Source: UBA10427 sp003500135
GTDB taxonomy: Bacteria; Bacteroidota; Bacteroidia; Cytophagales; Cyclobacteriaceae
NCBI GenBank assembly: GCA_963966275.1
Contig: CAWZYQ010000002.1
Span: 1-64,000 of the forward strand
DNA: 64,000 nucleotides
Reading direction: 5' to 3'
Shown here: in pieces, positions 27,838-37,329 of the stretch
Layout: each line of letters begins with the position of its first letter
How positions within the stretch are numbered: position 1 is the stretch's first letter
The notes under the pieces: model-generated
Database searches by the model: none
What the model was told of the DNA's origin: nothing
Seen by the model: the letters and a program-made list of their open reading frames with translations, nothing else
Translations under genes and position numbers: made by a program

Positions 27838-28251
27838 TGGAGCCGGAGGGAGTCGAACCCTCGTCCAGATAGGGACTCCATGTACCCTCTACATGCTTAG
27901 TTGCCTGTTTAATCTCGATGCAAAGCCGGCTGGCAACCGCCTACTTTACACCAAAGCTATCTGTTAAAATTCGCCCAAAGCCGATAGCAAACTTCAGACT
28001 AGTCTTTCTGATTCGACACCTCAAGTTCCAACCTCGAAAGACGAAGGTCGGTGAGATGTGGCCCGGGAACTGTTTTATTAGCAGCTCGACCGATTAAGCC
28101 TGTTTATCTTTCCTGAATCAGGTAAAGATTAGGCAGCCATGGCGTAGTTATTTTCGCCAATTATGTTTTAAGCGCATTGATTACGGATGTACACTTACCA
28201 CCCGGCATGCAAGCACACAGCTATCACCTACTGTCAAATCCAGTCGGCCCC
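27838..28251 (-). ncRNA. ssrA: Transfer-messenger RNA (tmRNA)
   Basis: Both ends form the tRNA-like part. The 5' end (minus strand, from 28251) begins GGGGCCGACTGGATTTGACAG, and the 3' end (27838) closes with GGTTCGACTCCCTCCGGCTCCA; the acceptor stem pairs GGGGCCG with CGGCTCC. The tag frame at 28132-28158 encodes GENNYAMAA and stops with TAA at 28129-28131. The resume codon GGC (Gly) and this tag are typical of Bacteroidota. The terminal CCA is not encoded. tmRNA with SmpB rescues stalled ribosomes and marks their products for proteolysis. Pseudoknot-forming GC-rich segments fill the rest. Confidence 0.97.
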
Positions 28252-28273
28252 ATTATTTCAAACAACAAGTGGG

Positions 28274-28304
28274 CAAATGTATAAACTTTTATTGGAATGC
28301 TAAA
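28274..28304 (-). promoter_or_regulatory. Promoter of ssrA
   Basis: Minus-strand TACATTTG at 28274-28281 fits TANNTTTG and lies 22 bases before the mature 5' end. TTTA stands at the -33 position, 19 bases further upstream. Confidence 0.6.
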
Positions 28305-28399
28305 GTCCTTTTATTGCGTAGTATACTAGCCCGACTTTAACTAACGTGTTAAGGAAAAATTAAGTTTCACAATTAAAAGTTTTCTGTTTACTTTGCGCC

Positions 28400-30057
28400 A
28401 TGGGAAATTTCGTAGTATCGGCACGGAAATACAGACCAAAGGGTTTTGAAGAAGTAGTTGGTCAGGAGCATATCACTACGACACTTCAGAATGCTATTGA
28501 TAAAGAACAGTTGGCACAGGCGCTGCTTTTTTGCGGGCCAAGAGGGGTTGGAAAAACTACCTGTGCGCGAATTGTAGCCCGTATGGTCAACAAATTCGAA
28601 GGCGCCGATATGGAGAATGCCGGTCAGCTCAATATTTATGAGCTCGATGCTGCCTCTAACAACTCCGTTGAAGATATACGAAATCTAATTGATCAGGTGC
28701 GTTACCCGCCTCAGTTTGGAAAATACAAAGTGTATATTATTGATGAGGTCCATATGCTTTCCAATCAGGCTTTTAATGCTTTTTTGAAAACATTGGAAGA
28801 ACCGCCCTCATATGCCATTTTTATTCTGGCGACAACAGAAAAACATAAGGTAATTCCCACCATTCTTTCCAGATGTCAGATTTTTGATTTCAATCGCATT
28901 CAAAATGAAGATATTGCGGTCCATTTAAGAAAGATAGCAAAGCAGGAAGGTGTAAAAGCAGAAGATGAAGCCCTTCATCTCATAGCCCAGAAGGCCGATG
29001 GAGCATTGCGTGATGCCTTGTCACTTTTTGACCTAATTGTAACGTACTCATCAGGTGGGGAGGTAAGCTATAAAACCACCATAGATAATCTGCATATTCT
29101 GGATTACGATTACTATTTCAACGTAACTGATCTGCTTTTGGCGCAAGACCATGCTTCCGTGTTGTTGGTGTTTGATGAAATTCTTAAGAAGGGTTTTGAT
29201 GGCCACAATTTTATTCTTGGCCTTGCAGAACACTTCAGAAACCTGCTTGTTTGTAAGGATAAATCGACCTTAAGCTTGCTTGAAGCTGCTGAAAATATCA
29301 GGCAAAAATATGCTGAACAAGCCGGAAAATCCTCTTCTTCATTTTTACTTACCGGGTTGAACATTGCTAATCAATGTGATTTGCAATATAAAGGTTCTAA
29401 AAACCAACGGCTCCTGGTTGAGCTTACTTTAATGAAGCTGGCTCATGTGAACCAGGCCCTCCAGGTTGCAGAAACTCTTGATGAATTAAAAAAAAAAGAC
29501 TGAGTAAAAAGACGGGCGATTCCCCGGAAAAAAAGAGTACAACTACCTCTGGTAAACCGAAAGGGATATCTCGCGTTAAAAAGGAGCCACTTCGAAAAAC
29601 ACCTAAAATGATGGGGTTAAATGAAGCCAAATCCAGGCTTAACGAGGCTGAAAAAGAGAAAGTTGAAGAAGGAGTAGAACTACTGTCCGAGGATAAGCCA
29701 TTCAATCAAGAACAATTTGATAAAGCCTGGGAAGAATTTGCCAAAATACTGAAAGAGTCCGGTAGAGAGGGTGATTTTGCGATCATGAAGCAGGAGTATT
29801 CGCTTACCGGCACAGATATCAACCTAACACTTCCTAACAGCTTTCAGCTACTTACACTAGAACGACTACAACAGGAATTGCTAACTTTTTTGAGAGAGAG
29901 GCTTCAAAATAGAAAAATTCAGCTCAATGCAGAGGTGAAAGCCAACTCTGAAGTGAAGATGGTATATACCAACAAGGAAAAATTCGATTACCTCGCAGAA
30001 AAGTATCCGCAACTTTTAGAACTAAAGCGCCGGCTTGATTTGGAAACGGACTTTTAG
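28400..30057 (+). CDS. dnaX: DNA polymerase III gamma/tau subunit DnaX, with a frameshift site
   Basis: The first frame (28400-29503, 367 aa) is a complete gamma: clamp-loader AAA+ ATPase with Walker A GPRGVGKT (46-53), DEVHML (Walker B) and the SRC sensor (ILSRCQIF). It ends KKKD-stop at a run of ten A (29488-29497). The -1 frame takes over exactly there, and reads on to 30057, giving a tau-specific C-terminal part (DnaE/DnaB-binding region by analogy). Slippage by one base would give a tau of about 552 aa. This resembles dnaX of Thermus (A9 transcriptional slippage) and of E. coli. The usual four-Cys zinc module between ARMVN and LNIYELDAASNN is replaced by about 12 residues without the Cys. 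A sequencing error in the A run is the alternative. Confidence 0.9.
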
Positions 30058-30064
30058 TTGTGGT

Positions 30065-31000
30065 TTAATCGCCTATTTTTTCTCCAAATTCGTAAATGAA
30101 GCCAATATCAATCACGTTATTGATTTGCCAGGGTACATATGAGGAATTATCTTCTTCGTTCTTTATTCTCACATTATCATCATAGATAACCCTGAACTGA
30201 AAGTTTACACTGATGTATTTCAATAGCTTGTAGTTCATGAACAACTCTCCAAAAACATCAATATGATCCGGGGTTTCATATTCATAGAAAAGTGATAGGT
30301 TGTATCTCAACTTCATGTTTTTTACCGGGCTAAAATTGTCAGATACTACAATGTTGGCACCCAGGTCCGACTTCCAGTTCATACCCGCAGGTACACCATT
30401 GGTAGGGAAATTTGACAACGAATCGTCCGTTACAAAGGTAAACCTTCCCGAAAGGGGGGCCAGCGTAAGTGCAAATTTATCTTTTTTGTAACCCAAACCG
30501 AATGACGGCGAAATGATGCCGGGATTTAAGAATTTCGAGTTGACAATCCTTTGATCACCCACTTTATTGTCGGCAAAACCTTTTAAAAACTGGGTGCGAA
30601 AGTCCAGGATACCATCGAGGTACCATTTGTTCACCAGTTTTCGGCCACCCTTAAAAATATAAATCAGAAAATCTTCATTTTTGATCAATAGGTTGGTGGA
30701 TTCCCCTTGCCGAAGAAGGCTTATACCGGCGTCAAGCTTATTTTCCAATTTGAATTCGCCTCTGTCATAGTAGGCATATAAGTTAACAGTAGTACCCAGT
30801 GAGAAGCTCGGTTGATCGCCTCTTGTCCAGTCTTTTTGATATACATTCTGTAGGGTAAATGTCAATTTTCCACCTGTTTTCCAATACTTGATGGTGTCGG
30901 CCGGTGGCCGGTATTTGACAATTAGTGTGTCAATGCGTTTTTGGGCATTAGCCTGTGGAAAAAATAAAAATGTAAAAGAAAGTAAAAAAAACAATCTCAT
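30065..31000 (-). CDS. DUF3078 outer-membrane-type protein
   Basis: A 311-residue exported protein with a signal peptide (RLFFLLSFTFLFFPQANAQ). The remainder is beta-rich with alternating hydrophobic strands and many aromatic residues near strand ends (LTFTLQNVYQKDWTRGD, YAYYDRGEFKLENKLDAG, YNLSLFYEYETPD), ending in DIGFIYEFGEKIGD. This fits DUF3078, a Bacteroidota family thought to form an outer-membrane barrel. Function unknown. It converges on dnaX, 7 bases apart. Confidence 0.85.
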   Translation of the reverse strand: MRLFFLLSFTFLFFPQANAQKRIDTLIVKYRPPADTIKYWKTGGKLTFTLQNVYQKDWTRGDQPSFSLGTTVNLYAYYDRGEFKLENKLDAGISLLRQGESTNLLIKNEDFLIYIFKGGRKLVNKWYLDGILDFRTQFLKGFADNKVGDQRIVNSKFLNPGIISPSFGLGYKKDKFALTLAPLSGRFTFVTDDSLSNFPTNGVPAGMNWKSDLGANIVVSDNFSPVKNMKLRYNLSLFYEYETPDHIDVFGELFMNYKLLKYISVNFQFRVIYDDNVRIKNEEDNSSYVPWQINNVIDIGFIYEFGEKIGD

Positions 31001-31145
31001 GGAACAGGCCGGATTTGAAGCACAAAAATAGTGAATAAGTGGCTTACTTGAAAACCGTTGGCTTAAATGAATGCAACTATTAGATATACGACCTTAAAAT
31101 ACTGATGAGTTCAATGGAAATATAGGCGCAAAAGAGATAGAAAGT

Positions 31146-31556
31146 TTAAACTACTGCCTTTATTTCATCCAATGCATTTTCCGTGAGTGGCTTGGTTATG
31201 AATTTTATTACATTCTCATTATTTACGATCTTATCGATATCACGCTTATTATCGGAGCTTGAAAGAATAATAACTTTACATTTGTTTTTAACAAATGAAC
31301 TGAATTTTTCAAATTCATATAGGAATACAAAACCATCTACAATTGGCATATTGATATCAAGAATAATGATATCAGGAAGCTTATCCGCATCGTCCCTATT
31401 CTGTTCGAGGTATTCAAGGGCTCCTTTTCCGGAATTTTTAATTATTACCTCCTGAGCAAAATTTGTGATCTCTATAATTCTTCGGCTGATGAAATTATCT
31501 GTGTCGTTGTCATCTACCAACATCACCAAATCGATGGGATTCGTATCTTTAGACAT
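31146..31556 (-). CDS. Single-domain response regulator
   Basis: A 136-residue stand-alone receiver. The acidic pair is in MLVDDND, the phosphoacceptor Asp67 is in IIILDINMPIVDG, Ser is in VIILSSSDN, and Lys is in IKFITKPLTENAL. There is no output domain, so it acts through protein contacts, as CheY-like proteins do, or as a phosphorelay step. No kinase is adjacent. The ATG at 31556 is chosen over a TTG two codons upstream. Confidence 0.9.
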   Translation of the reverse strand: MSKDTNPIDLVMLVDDNDTDNFISRRIIEITNFAQEVIIKNSGKGALEYLEQNRDDADKLPDIIILDINMPIVDGFVFLYEFEKFSSFVKNKCKVIILSSSDNKRDIDKIVNNENVIKFITKPLTENALDEIKAVV

Positions 31557-31723
31557 ATGCAACTATGTGTTATAATCGAAATATATGTAAAAATCTGCTT
31601 TAATCTTTAAAAAATGTATCTCCGTTGATATACCTGCGTGAAATTAAAAAATAATATTGAGAAACAAATGAAATAAGAACAATTTTTGTAGGAAAATTAC
31701 AAATTTTCCTAAATATTCTTTTA

Positions 31724-33565
31724 TTATCGTTTCAGTATTTTGAGTTGCTGCAATGGTTTTATCGCAAAGTCGGTTTTATTGTTCCACTCCATAAGGTCCT
31801 TTACACTTACTTCATATTGTCGCGCTATCCCGTATAAGGTTTCTTCCGGCTTTACTATATGTATAATATATTCTTCCTTGTTATGGCTTGCTCTTGCTGT
31901 TTTGGCTTGAGGGATTTTCAAATCTGTGCCTATGGCCAGGTTTTCAGATGTGTTCAACTGATTTATTTCCACAATTTCGCTGTGCTCTACGCCATATTTC
32001 AGTGAAATTCCATAAAGCGTCTCACCGGATTTTACAGTGTGGATAATTGTTTTGGATGGATTAAAACCGGTTTTTTTAGGCTCTACAGTAGTGTATTGTT
32101 CAACGTCATCTACCTTTGACTTCTCTGAAATAGCATGTTCATCAGCCTTTTCTTTTGGTGAATAGGCACTTTTTGCCTGTGAGGGTAGTTCACTACTTGC
32201 TATTTGTTTTTTAGGATGAAGTATTTTTTCAGGTATATCATGATATACAGGTGGCGTATCAGCTGGTCTGATATAACGCATCCAAAGCAATAACCCGGTT
32301 TTTATATCCGATTCTTTTTCCAACCTGTTTTTACGCATTAGCGATTTCAGCTTTACTCCATATTTTTGGGAAATGCCCCAAAGGGTTTCCCCGGGCAAAA
32401 CAACATGGTAGTGCGTGGATGCCTTATTCCTTTTTCTTTGGAAGTAGTAAGGTTTACCTCTTTGAATTTGTTCAACGCCGGTCATGTCATTGAATTTCAT
32501 AAACTTTTCTACTGAAATATCGCCCTGAAGCGCCAGCATATCTATAGTACTCCGGCCATCGGCCAGTGTGCCTTTCCTTCGATTTATTTTTGTGTCTTTC
32601 CCTTCTTTTTTCTCCAATTCCGGAAATAGTCTGGCATTGGCGAAGTCATATTTGTCAACAATGGCCTTGTATGCAAATGTCCTTTGATTCTGGTCGCCAT
32701 TGATTCCCGAATGGTCACTCCTAATCTTCCTGCCTGCTATTCTTTTCGCCTTGCTGGCGTCCATGGGGATAACCAATGCATAACTTTTATCGGGGGGGAC
32801 TAAGCCTTTTTTGAATCCTTTATTATATGACTCCAGCAACTCTTTGTCCACATTGAAGCTATCGGCAATGTTCTTCAATTTCTCATTTTTTTTACCCTCG
32901 TATTCCATGAGAAATAAAGGTGCCAAATCCCTTTTGTCCAATTCGGATTGAAAAGCTATTAAATGTGCCAGGAATTTTTTAACATACCAATAGGTGTGCT
33001 GGTCGATATCCATTTTATTTGCCCCGATATACTTCCTTTTGATATGTTTTTCAGCGCCACCTCTACCGGTTTGATAGGCCATAATGGCATATATCCAGTT
33101 CTTGAAATACAGGTGGTTCTTTTTGAGATATCGCGCGGCGCCCTGGGTTGATGATACTATATTCATCCGTTCATCTACAATATGATCTACACGAAGACCG
33201 ACTTCACGCGCTGCGGGAACCTTAAATTGCCAAAAGCCTACTGCATTGGAAGATGAAACCGCATCCGGAATTAAGGCGCTTTCCTGAATAACGAGGTATT
33301 TAATTTCCTCGGGCACGTTTTCTTCATTTAAAATGCGCTCGATAATGGGGAAGTACATTTGCACCCTGGCCAGTTTTTTATCGAAATAACTCGGGCTTCG
33401 GTGAAGGGCATCTACATCAGCTTGTATCTGCTTACGGGCTTTTTCATTTATATGGAGTTTCAGGCCTGATATTTCAAGGGAAGAAGGAACCCGCGGGGTC
33501 TGTGCTGGCAGGCTGAAGCACAAGAGAAAAATAGCCGCCAAAGTTGAAAAAATACGTAATGACAT
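31724..33565 (-). CDS. mltD: MltD-like lytic transglycosylase with LysM repeats
   Basis: A 613-residue exported murein hydrolase. A signal peptide (about 1-21) is followed by an SLT domain (about 70-200) with catalytic Glu95 in VIQESALIPDAVSSSNAVGFWQF, then GAARYLKKN and AYQTGRGG. Three LysM domains lie in the C-terminal half: YHVVLPGETLWGISQKYGV, HTVKSGETLYGISLKYGV and HIVKPEETLYGIARQYEV, with a low-complexity charged linker after the first. It cleaves glycan strands of peptidoglycan to 1,6-anhydro products. It lies 4 bases after the O-methyltransferase gene, likely in one transcript with that gene and the M16 peptidase. Confidence 0.93.
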   Translation of the reverse strand: MSLRIFSTLAAIFLLCFSLPAQTPRVPSSLEISGLKLHINEKARKQIQADVDALHRSPSYFDKKLARVQMYFPIIERILNEENVPEEIKYLVIQESALIPDAVSSSNAVGFWQFKVPAAREVGLRVDHIVDERMNIVSSTQGAARYLKKNHLYFKNWIYAIMAYQTGRGGAEKHIKRKYIGANKMDIDQHTYWYVKKFLAHLIAFQSELDKRDLAPLFLMEYEGKKNEKLKNIADSFNVDKELLESYNKGFKKGLVPPDKSYALVIPMDASKAKRIAGRKIRSDHSGINGDQNQRTFAYKAIVDKYDFANARLFPELEKKEGKDTKINRRKGTLADGRSTIDMLALQGDISVEKFMKFNDMTGVEQIQRGKPYYFQRKRNKASTHYHVVLPGETLWGISQKYGVKLKSLMRKNRLEKESDIKTGLLLWMRYIRPADTPPVYHDIPEKILHPKKQIASSELPSQAKSAYSPKEKADEHAISEKSKVDDVEQYTTVEPKKTGFNPSKTIIHTVKSGETLYGISLKYGVEHSEIVEINQLNTSENLAIGTDLKIPQAKTARASHNKEEYIIHIVKPEETLYGIARQYEVSVKDLMEWNNKTDFAIKPLQQLKILKR

Positions 33566-33569
33566 ATGT

Positions 33570-34208
33570 TTACAATTTCCTGATTAAAAATAATCCATCC
33601 CTGATTGACAATAAAATGTTTTCTACCCGATTATCATTCTGGATATGTTCATTAAATTCGGCTATGGCTTTCGTATCCTTGTCATTATGAGCAGGTTCAA
33701 TCAGTTTGCCCTTCCATAATACATTATCAGCAATTATCAGGCTACCGGGTTGTACTTTATCAATCACCATCTCATAATAATTAAGATAATTCACCTTGTC
33801 AGCATCGATGAATACGATATCGAAAGTATAGTTGAGTTGGGGTATGATGGTAAGTGCATTACCAAAAAGAGGCTCAACTACATCAGATACACCTGCCTGT
33901 TCGAAAAATCCCGCATTGTTTTCCCTAAGCTCTTCGTTTCGGTCAATAGTAATTAATTTACCTCCGCTTTGAATACCTTCGGCGAGACAAATAGCAGAAT
34001 AACCGGTATAGGTGCCGATCTCAAGTATATATTTAGGATGTATTAACTTGGATAGCATGGCAAGAGCCCTGCCCTGGACATGCCCTGAAAGCATATTTGG
34101 CTTAAGCATCCTGAGATGCGTATGCCGGTTTATTTTTTGAAGTACATCACTTTCTTCAGTGGTGTGTTGCTCTATATATTTTTCTATTTCTTCAGGTACG
34201 ATCATCAT
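33570..34208 (-). CDS. Class I SAM-dependent O-methyltransferase
   Basis: A 212-residue protein of the catechol/caffeoyl-CoA O-methyltransferase family. The SAM-binding motif I is ILEIGTYTGYSAICLAEG (about 62-79). Asp of ITIDRNEE follows, then the metal-binding DIVFIDADKVNYLNYYE and ADNVLWKG, both typical. Substrate unknown; bacterial members methylate phenolics or modified tRNA (TrmR-like). Its ATG shares a base with the stop codon of the upstream M16 peptidase (TAATG), so translation is coupled. Confidence 0.9.
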   Translation of the reverse strand: MMIVPEEIEKYIEQHTTEESDVLQKINRHTHLRMLKPNMLSGHVQGRALAMLSKLIHPKYILEIGTYTGYSAICLAEGIQSGGKLITIDRNEELRENNAGFFEQAGVSDVVEPLFGNALTIIPQLNYTFDIVFIDADKVNYLNYYEMVIDKVQPGSLIIADNVLWKGKLIEPAHNDKDTKAIAEFNEHIQNDNRVENILLSIRDGLFLIRKL

Positions 34209-35458
34209 TATGATTTATTTTTTTGGCCGGGCAGGTAATAAAGAAAACTAAGGCTGTTCTCATCAAAAATATCATTGGCAATATTCCAGAGCTCCATATC
34301 GTCTACGGCGCGTATTTGGGCTACCACCTCTTCAAAAGTAGGGATTAGCCCCAGGTCTAATAAACTTCGCCCCATCATGAGCATAAGGCTGGCATTATTT
34401 TCCTCCGACATGGCCAATTGACCGATGAATTGTTCCTTGGCGCGATGTAGTTGCACATTGGTAAGCGGTTTTAGTTTGAACTTTTTCAGTTCTTTCAGCG
34501 CCAGATCAACACATCGGTATAGCTGCTGGTGTTCGGTTCCGAAAAATATGCTAAAGAGGCCCGTATCGAGGTAAGGTGTATAATGTGCATCAATTGAATA
34601 TACAAAGCCATATTTCTCCCTGATGCCCAGGTTCAGTCTGCTGTTCATACCCGGGCCGCCAAGTATATTGACCAATAGCATTAAGGCAATCCTTCTTTCA
34701 TCTTTCAACGGGTAAGCAGGTTTGCCTATTGCGCATTGGGCCTGAGAGATTGGTTTTTTATGGATATTCGTTTTCGCTACATATAGTTTTTCATCATAGG
34801 CCTCTCTATCCGGACTGCCATTTTGAACCGGAGCGCTGCCAATATATTTCCTTACAATGCCTTCCATCTTTTTTGGAGGCAAATTGCCCACAATGGAAAA
34901 AACTATTCTCTCAGGCGACATATTCTGCTCAATGAACCTGTAAAAGTCGTTTCTGTGAAAACTGCGAACACTTTTTTGGGTGCCCAGTATATTATAACCC
35001 AAGGGATGACCACTAAATATGACCTGGTCAAACTCATCCTGTATGGCATCTTCCGGGTTGTCTTTATACATAGTCATTTCTTCCAATATCACCTTTCGTT
35101 CACGCTCAATCTGTTTTTCGGGGAAAACCGAATTAAAGGTAATATCCGTAAGCAACTCAATAGATTTATCAATGTGTGAACTCAGGGTGGATGCGTAAAA
35201 ACACATTTTCTCTTTAGTTGTGTAGGCATTCAATTCGCCACCAACCGAATCGATTCGGTTTAGTATATGGTAGGCTTTCCTCTTTTCAGTACCCTTGAAA
35301 GCCATATGTTCCCAGAAATGGGCCAGGCCTTCCTGGTCAGGTCTTTCATCCCTGCTTCCAATATCCAGTATAAATCCGCAATGTACTAGATTAGTCGAGG
35401 CCACTTGTTTGTACACAACGCGAATCCCGTTTTCCAGGGTAATAAGATCGTATTCCAT
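34208..35458 (-). CDS. M16-family zinc peptidase
   Basis: A 416-residue inverzincin with the inverted zinc motif HFWEH (47-51) and the following ERERKVILEEMTMYKDNP that supplies the third ligand region. The C-terminal half is the inactive M16 domain (KEKMCFYAST before it, GPGMNSRLNLGIREKYGFVYSI within it). No signal peptide, so cytoplasmic or exported by another route. Similar to bacterial PqqL/YmxG-type processing peptidases. First gene of a three-gene unit with the O-methyltransferase and transglycosylase. Confidence 0.92.
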   Translation of the reverse strand: MEYDLITLENGIRVVYKQVASTNLVHCGFILDIGSRDERPDQEGLAHFWEHMAFKGTEKRKAYHILNRIDSVGGELNAYTTKEKMCFYASTLSSHIDKSIELLTDITFNSVFPEKQIERERKVILEEMTMYKDNPEDAIQDEFDQVIFSGHPLGYNILGTQKSVRSFHRNDFYRFIEQNMSPERIVFSIVGNLPPKKMEGIVRKYIGSAPVQNGSPDREAYDEKLYVAKTNIHKKPISQAQCAIGKPAYPLKDERRIALMLLVNILGGPGMNSRLNLGIREKYGFVYSIDAHYTPYLDTGLFSIFFGTEHQQLYRCVDLALKELKKFKLKPLTNVQLHRAKEQFIGQLAMSEENNASLMLMMGRSLLDLGLIPTFEEVVAQIRAVDDMELWNIANDIFDENSLSFLYYLPGQKNKS

Positions 35459-35625
35459 ATCGCTGCTTGTCCAACAAAAAACAAATGTACGAGGTATTGA
35501 TACAATTTAAAATGGATTTTGCCAAAACAAGTGATTACAGGTTGATGTATGGCCCTGCATTTTGGTAAAAGCCATTCCAACATTACGGAATCGGGACTTT
35601 TGCTGTTTCTTTGATTGAATAATTC

Positions 35626-35633
35626 TATATTTG
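35626..35633 (+). promoter_or_regulatory. Likely -7 element of the aminopeptidase P gene
   Basis: TATATTTG fits TANNTTTG and lies 33 bases before the ATG. The -33 element is not at ideal spacing. Confidence 0.45.
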
Positions 35634-35666
35634 GCTTACAGAAACACTAACTAAAAAATCAATTCC

Positions 35667-36956
35667 ATGAAATATTTTCCTATTAAAAAGGACCTCTACA
35701 ATTTAAACCGTCAAAATCTGGTAAAACAACTCAAACCACGTTCTGTAGCTGTTTTCAACTCCAATGATATCATGCCGACCAGTGCTGACGGCACTATGAA
35801 ATTTAAACAGCATTCTGATATATTTTACTTGTCTGGTATTGACCAGGAAGAAAGTATACTGGCAATAGCGCCGGATCATCCTGACGAAAACTTAAGGGAA
35901 GTTCTGTTTCTTAGACAAACGAATGAAGAAATAGCTATTTGGGAAGGACACAAATATACGAAAGAGGAGGCATTCGAGTCGTCAGGCATTAAAAATGTAC
36001 AATGGCTGGATAACTTTGATAAGCTTTTCAATAATATAATGTTGGAGAGTGATTTTGTGTATTTAAACACAAATGAGCATATGCGTGCTGCTGCTGAAGT
36101 ACAGACACGCGATAAACGATTTATTAATTGGTGCCAGAACAAATATCCATTACATAATTATCGAAGAATCGCACCAGTTATGCACCATCTTCGTGCCATT
36201 AAATCCCAATTGGAAATTGATGTACTTCAAAAAGCCTGTGATATTACTGAACAGGGATTTCGAAGGATACTCAACTTTGTAAAACCAGGCGTAATGGAGT
36301 TTGAAATTGAAGCGGAATACATCCACGAATTCATTCGCAACAGGGCCAATGGCTTTGGCTATGATCCCATTATTGCTTCGGGATTTAATGCGTGTGTATT
36401 GCACTACATAGATAACAACAGCGAGTGTAAAGATGGTGACTTACTACTGATGGATGTTGGGGCACAATATGCGAACTATAATGCAGATTTAACGAGGACT
36501 ATCCCGGTAAATGGTCGATATTCTGACCGTCAAAAAGCGGTATATAATGCAGTTTTGCGAGTTCAGAGAGAAGCAATGAAAATGTTGGTTCCCGGTAATT
36601 CAATTCCTGAGTATCATAAAGAGGTAGGTAAGCTTATGGAAAAAGAGCTTCACGACCTGGGACTTCTGGACAAAACGGATATCAAAAATCAAACTGAAGC
36701 AAATCCTGCATATAAAAAGTACTTTATGCACGGTACCTCTCACCACCTTGGTCTTGATGTACACGATTATGGGAATTGGTACAGAAAGTTTGAGCCGGGT
36801 ATGGTTTTGACTGTAGAACCAGGTATTTATATCCGGGAGGAAAGTATTGGTATTCGAATAGAAAATGATGTGGTAATCACTGAAAATGGTATTCACGATC
36901 TGATGAAGAGTATTCCGGTTGAAACGGATGAGATCGAGGAGATTATGAATAGCTAA
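35667..36956 (+). CDS. pepP: Aminopeptidase P (Xaa-Pro aminopeptidase)
   Basis: A 429-residue M24B metallopeptidase that removes N-terminal residues preceding proline. The N-terminal creatinase-like domain (about 1-170) has KQHSDIFYLSGIDQEESILAI. The pita-bread domain supplies the five metal ligands: Asp in LLMDVGAQ, Asp in YNADLTRTIP, His in HGTSHHLGLDVHD, Glu in LTVEPGIYI and Glu in IRIENDVVI. Full length, no signal peptide. Single-gene transcript with a terminator right behind. Confidence 0.95.
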   Translation: MKYFPIKKDLYNLNRQNLVKQLKPRSVAVFNSNDIMPTSADGTMKFKQHSDIFYLSGIDQEESILAIAPDHPDENLREVLFLRQTNEEIAIWEGHKYTKEEAFESSGIKNVQWLDNFDKLFNNIMLESDFVYLNTNEHMRAAAEVQTRDKRFINWCQNKYPLHNYRRIAPVMHHLRAIKSQLEIDVLQKACDITEQGFRRILNFVKPGVMEFEIEAEYIHEFIRNRANGFGYDPIIASGFNACVLHYIDNNSECKDGDLLLMDVGAQYANYNADLTRTIPVNGRYSDRQKAVYNAVLRVQREAMKMLVPGNSIPEYHKEVGKLMEKELHDLGLLDKTDIKNQTEANPAYKKYFMHGTSHHLGLDVHDYGNWYRKFEPGMVLTVEPGIYIREESIGIRIENDVVITENGIHDLMKSIPVETDEIEEIMNS

Positions 36957-36976
36957 AACGAAAAACTTCTCAAAAG

Positions 36977-37011
36977 AAAAGGTCAGCTTCATTCCGGGTT
37001 GGCCTTTTATT
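36977..37011 (+). terminator. Terminator of pepP
   Basis: AAAAGGTCA pairs with TGGCCTTTT (one G-T pair) around a 14-base loop, followed by ATTAT. It starts about 20 bases after the stop codon. Confidence 0.65.
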
Positions 37012-37274
37012 ATGATGTAAAGCGCTGCCTTTATACTTTATACCTGAAATTTTCAATTTATCAGTCGTCATAAGATATTTCAAATGACGATTTCAGGTTA
37101 ATCTGATCAAATAATAGAAAGATGCATTAATAAAGTAAGGCATTAGAAATCAGGTTGTAAAAAACCGGTCGGTTATTGAACAGGGCGAAAGTTTATGGTC
37201 GCTTATTTGTTTAAATAAAGCAACCTAAACGTACGATTTGATATTGATGGAATTATTAACTGAGTATTTGGGAT

Positions 37275-37299
37275 AAAAAAAGCCGTCCTTATGAACGGC
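37275..37299 (-). terminator. Terminator of the TerB-like gene
   Basis: On the minus strand GCCGT / ACGGC with an 8-base loop is followed by seven T. Confidence 0.75.
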
Positions 37300-37329
37300 C
37301 ACTATATAATGACAGATATCATATATCAA

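Larger units (their letters stand above)
36957..37329. other. Intergenic stretch between convergent genes, two terminators only
   Basis: About 370 bases. A hairpin (36977-37011) ends the pepP transcript and another (37275-37299) ends the TerB-like gene from the other side. Between them I see only AT-rich sequence, with no convincing frame or RNA. Confidence 0.6.

Noticed and set aside
29608..30057. A separate gene downstream of dnaX
   Set aside because: The frame continues without a stop back into the A10 run and encodes a tau-like C-terminus, so it is part of dnaX.
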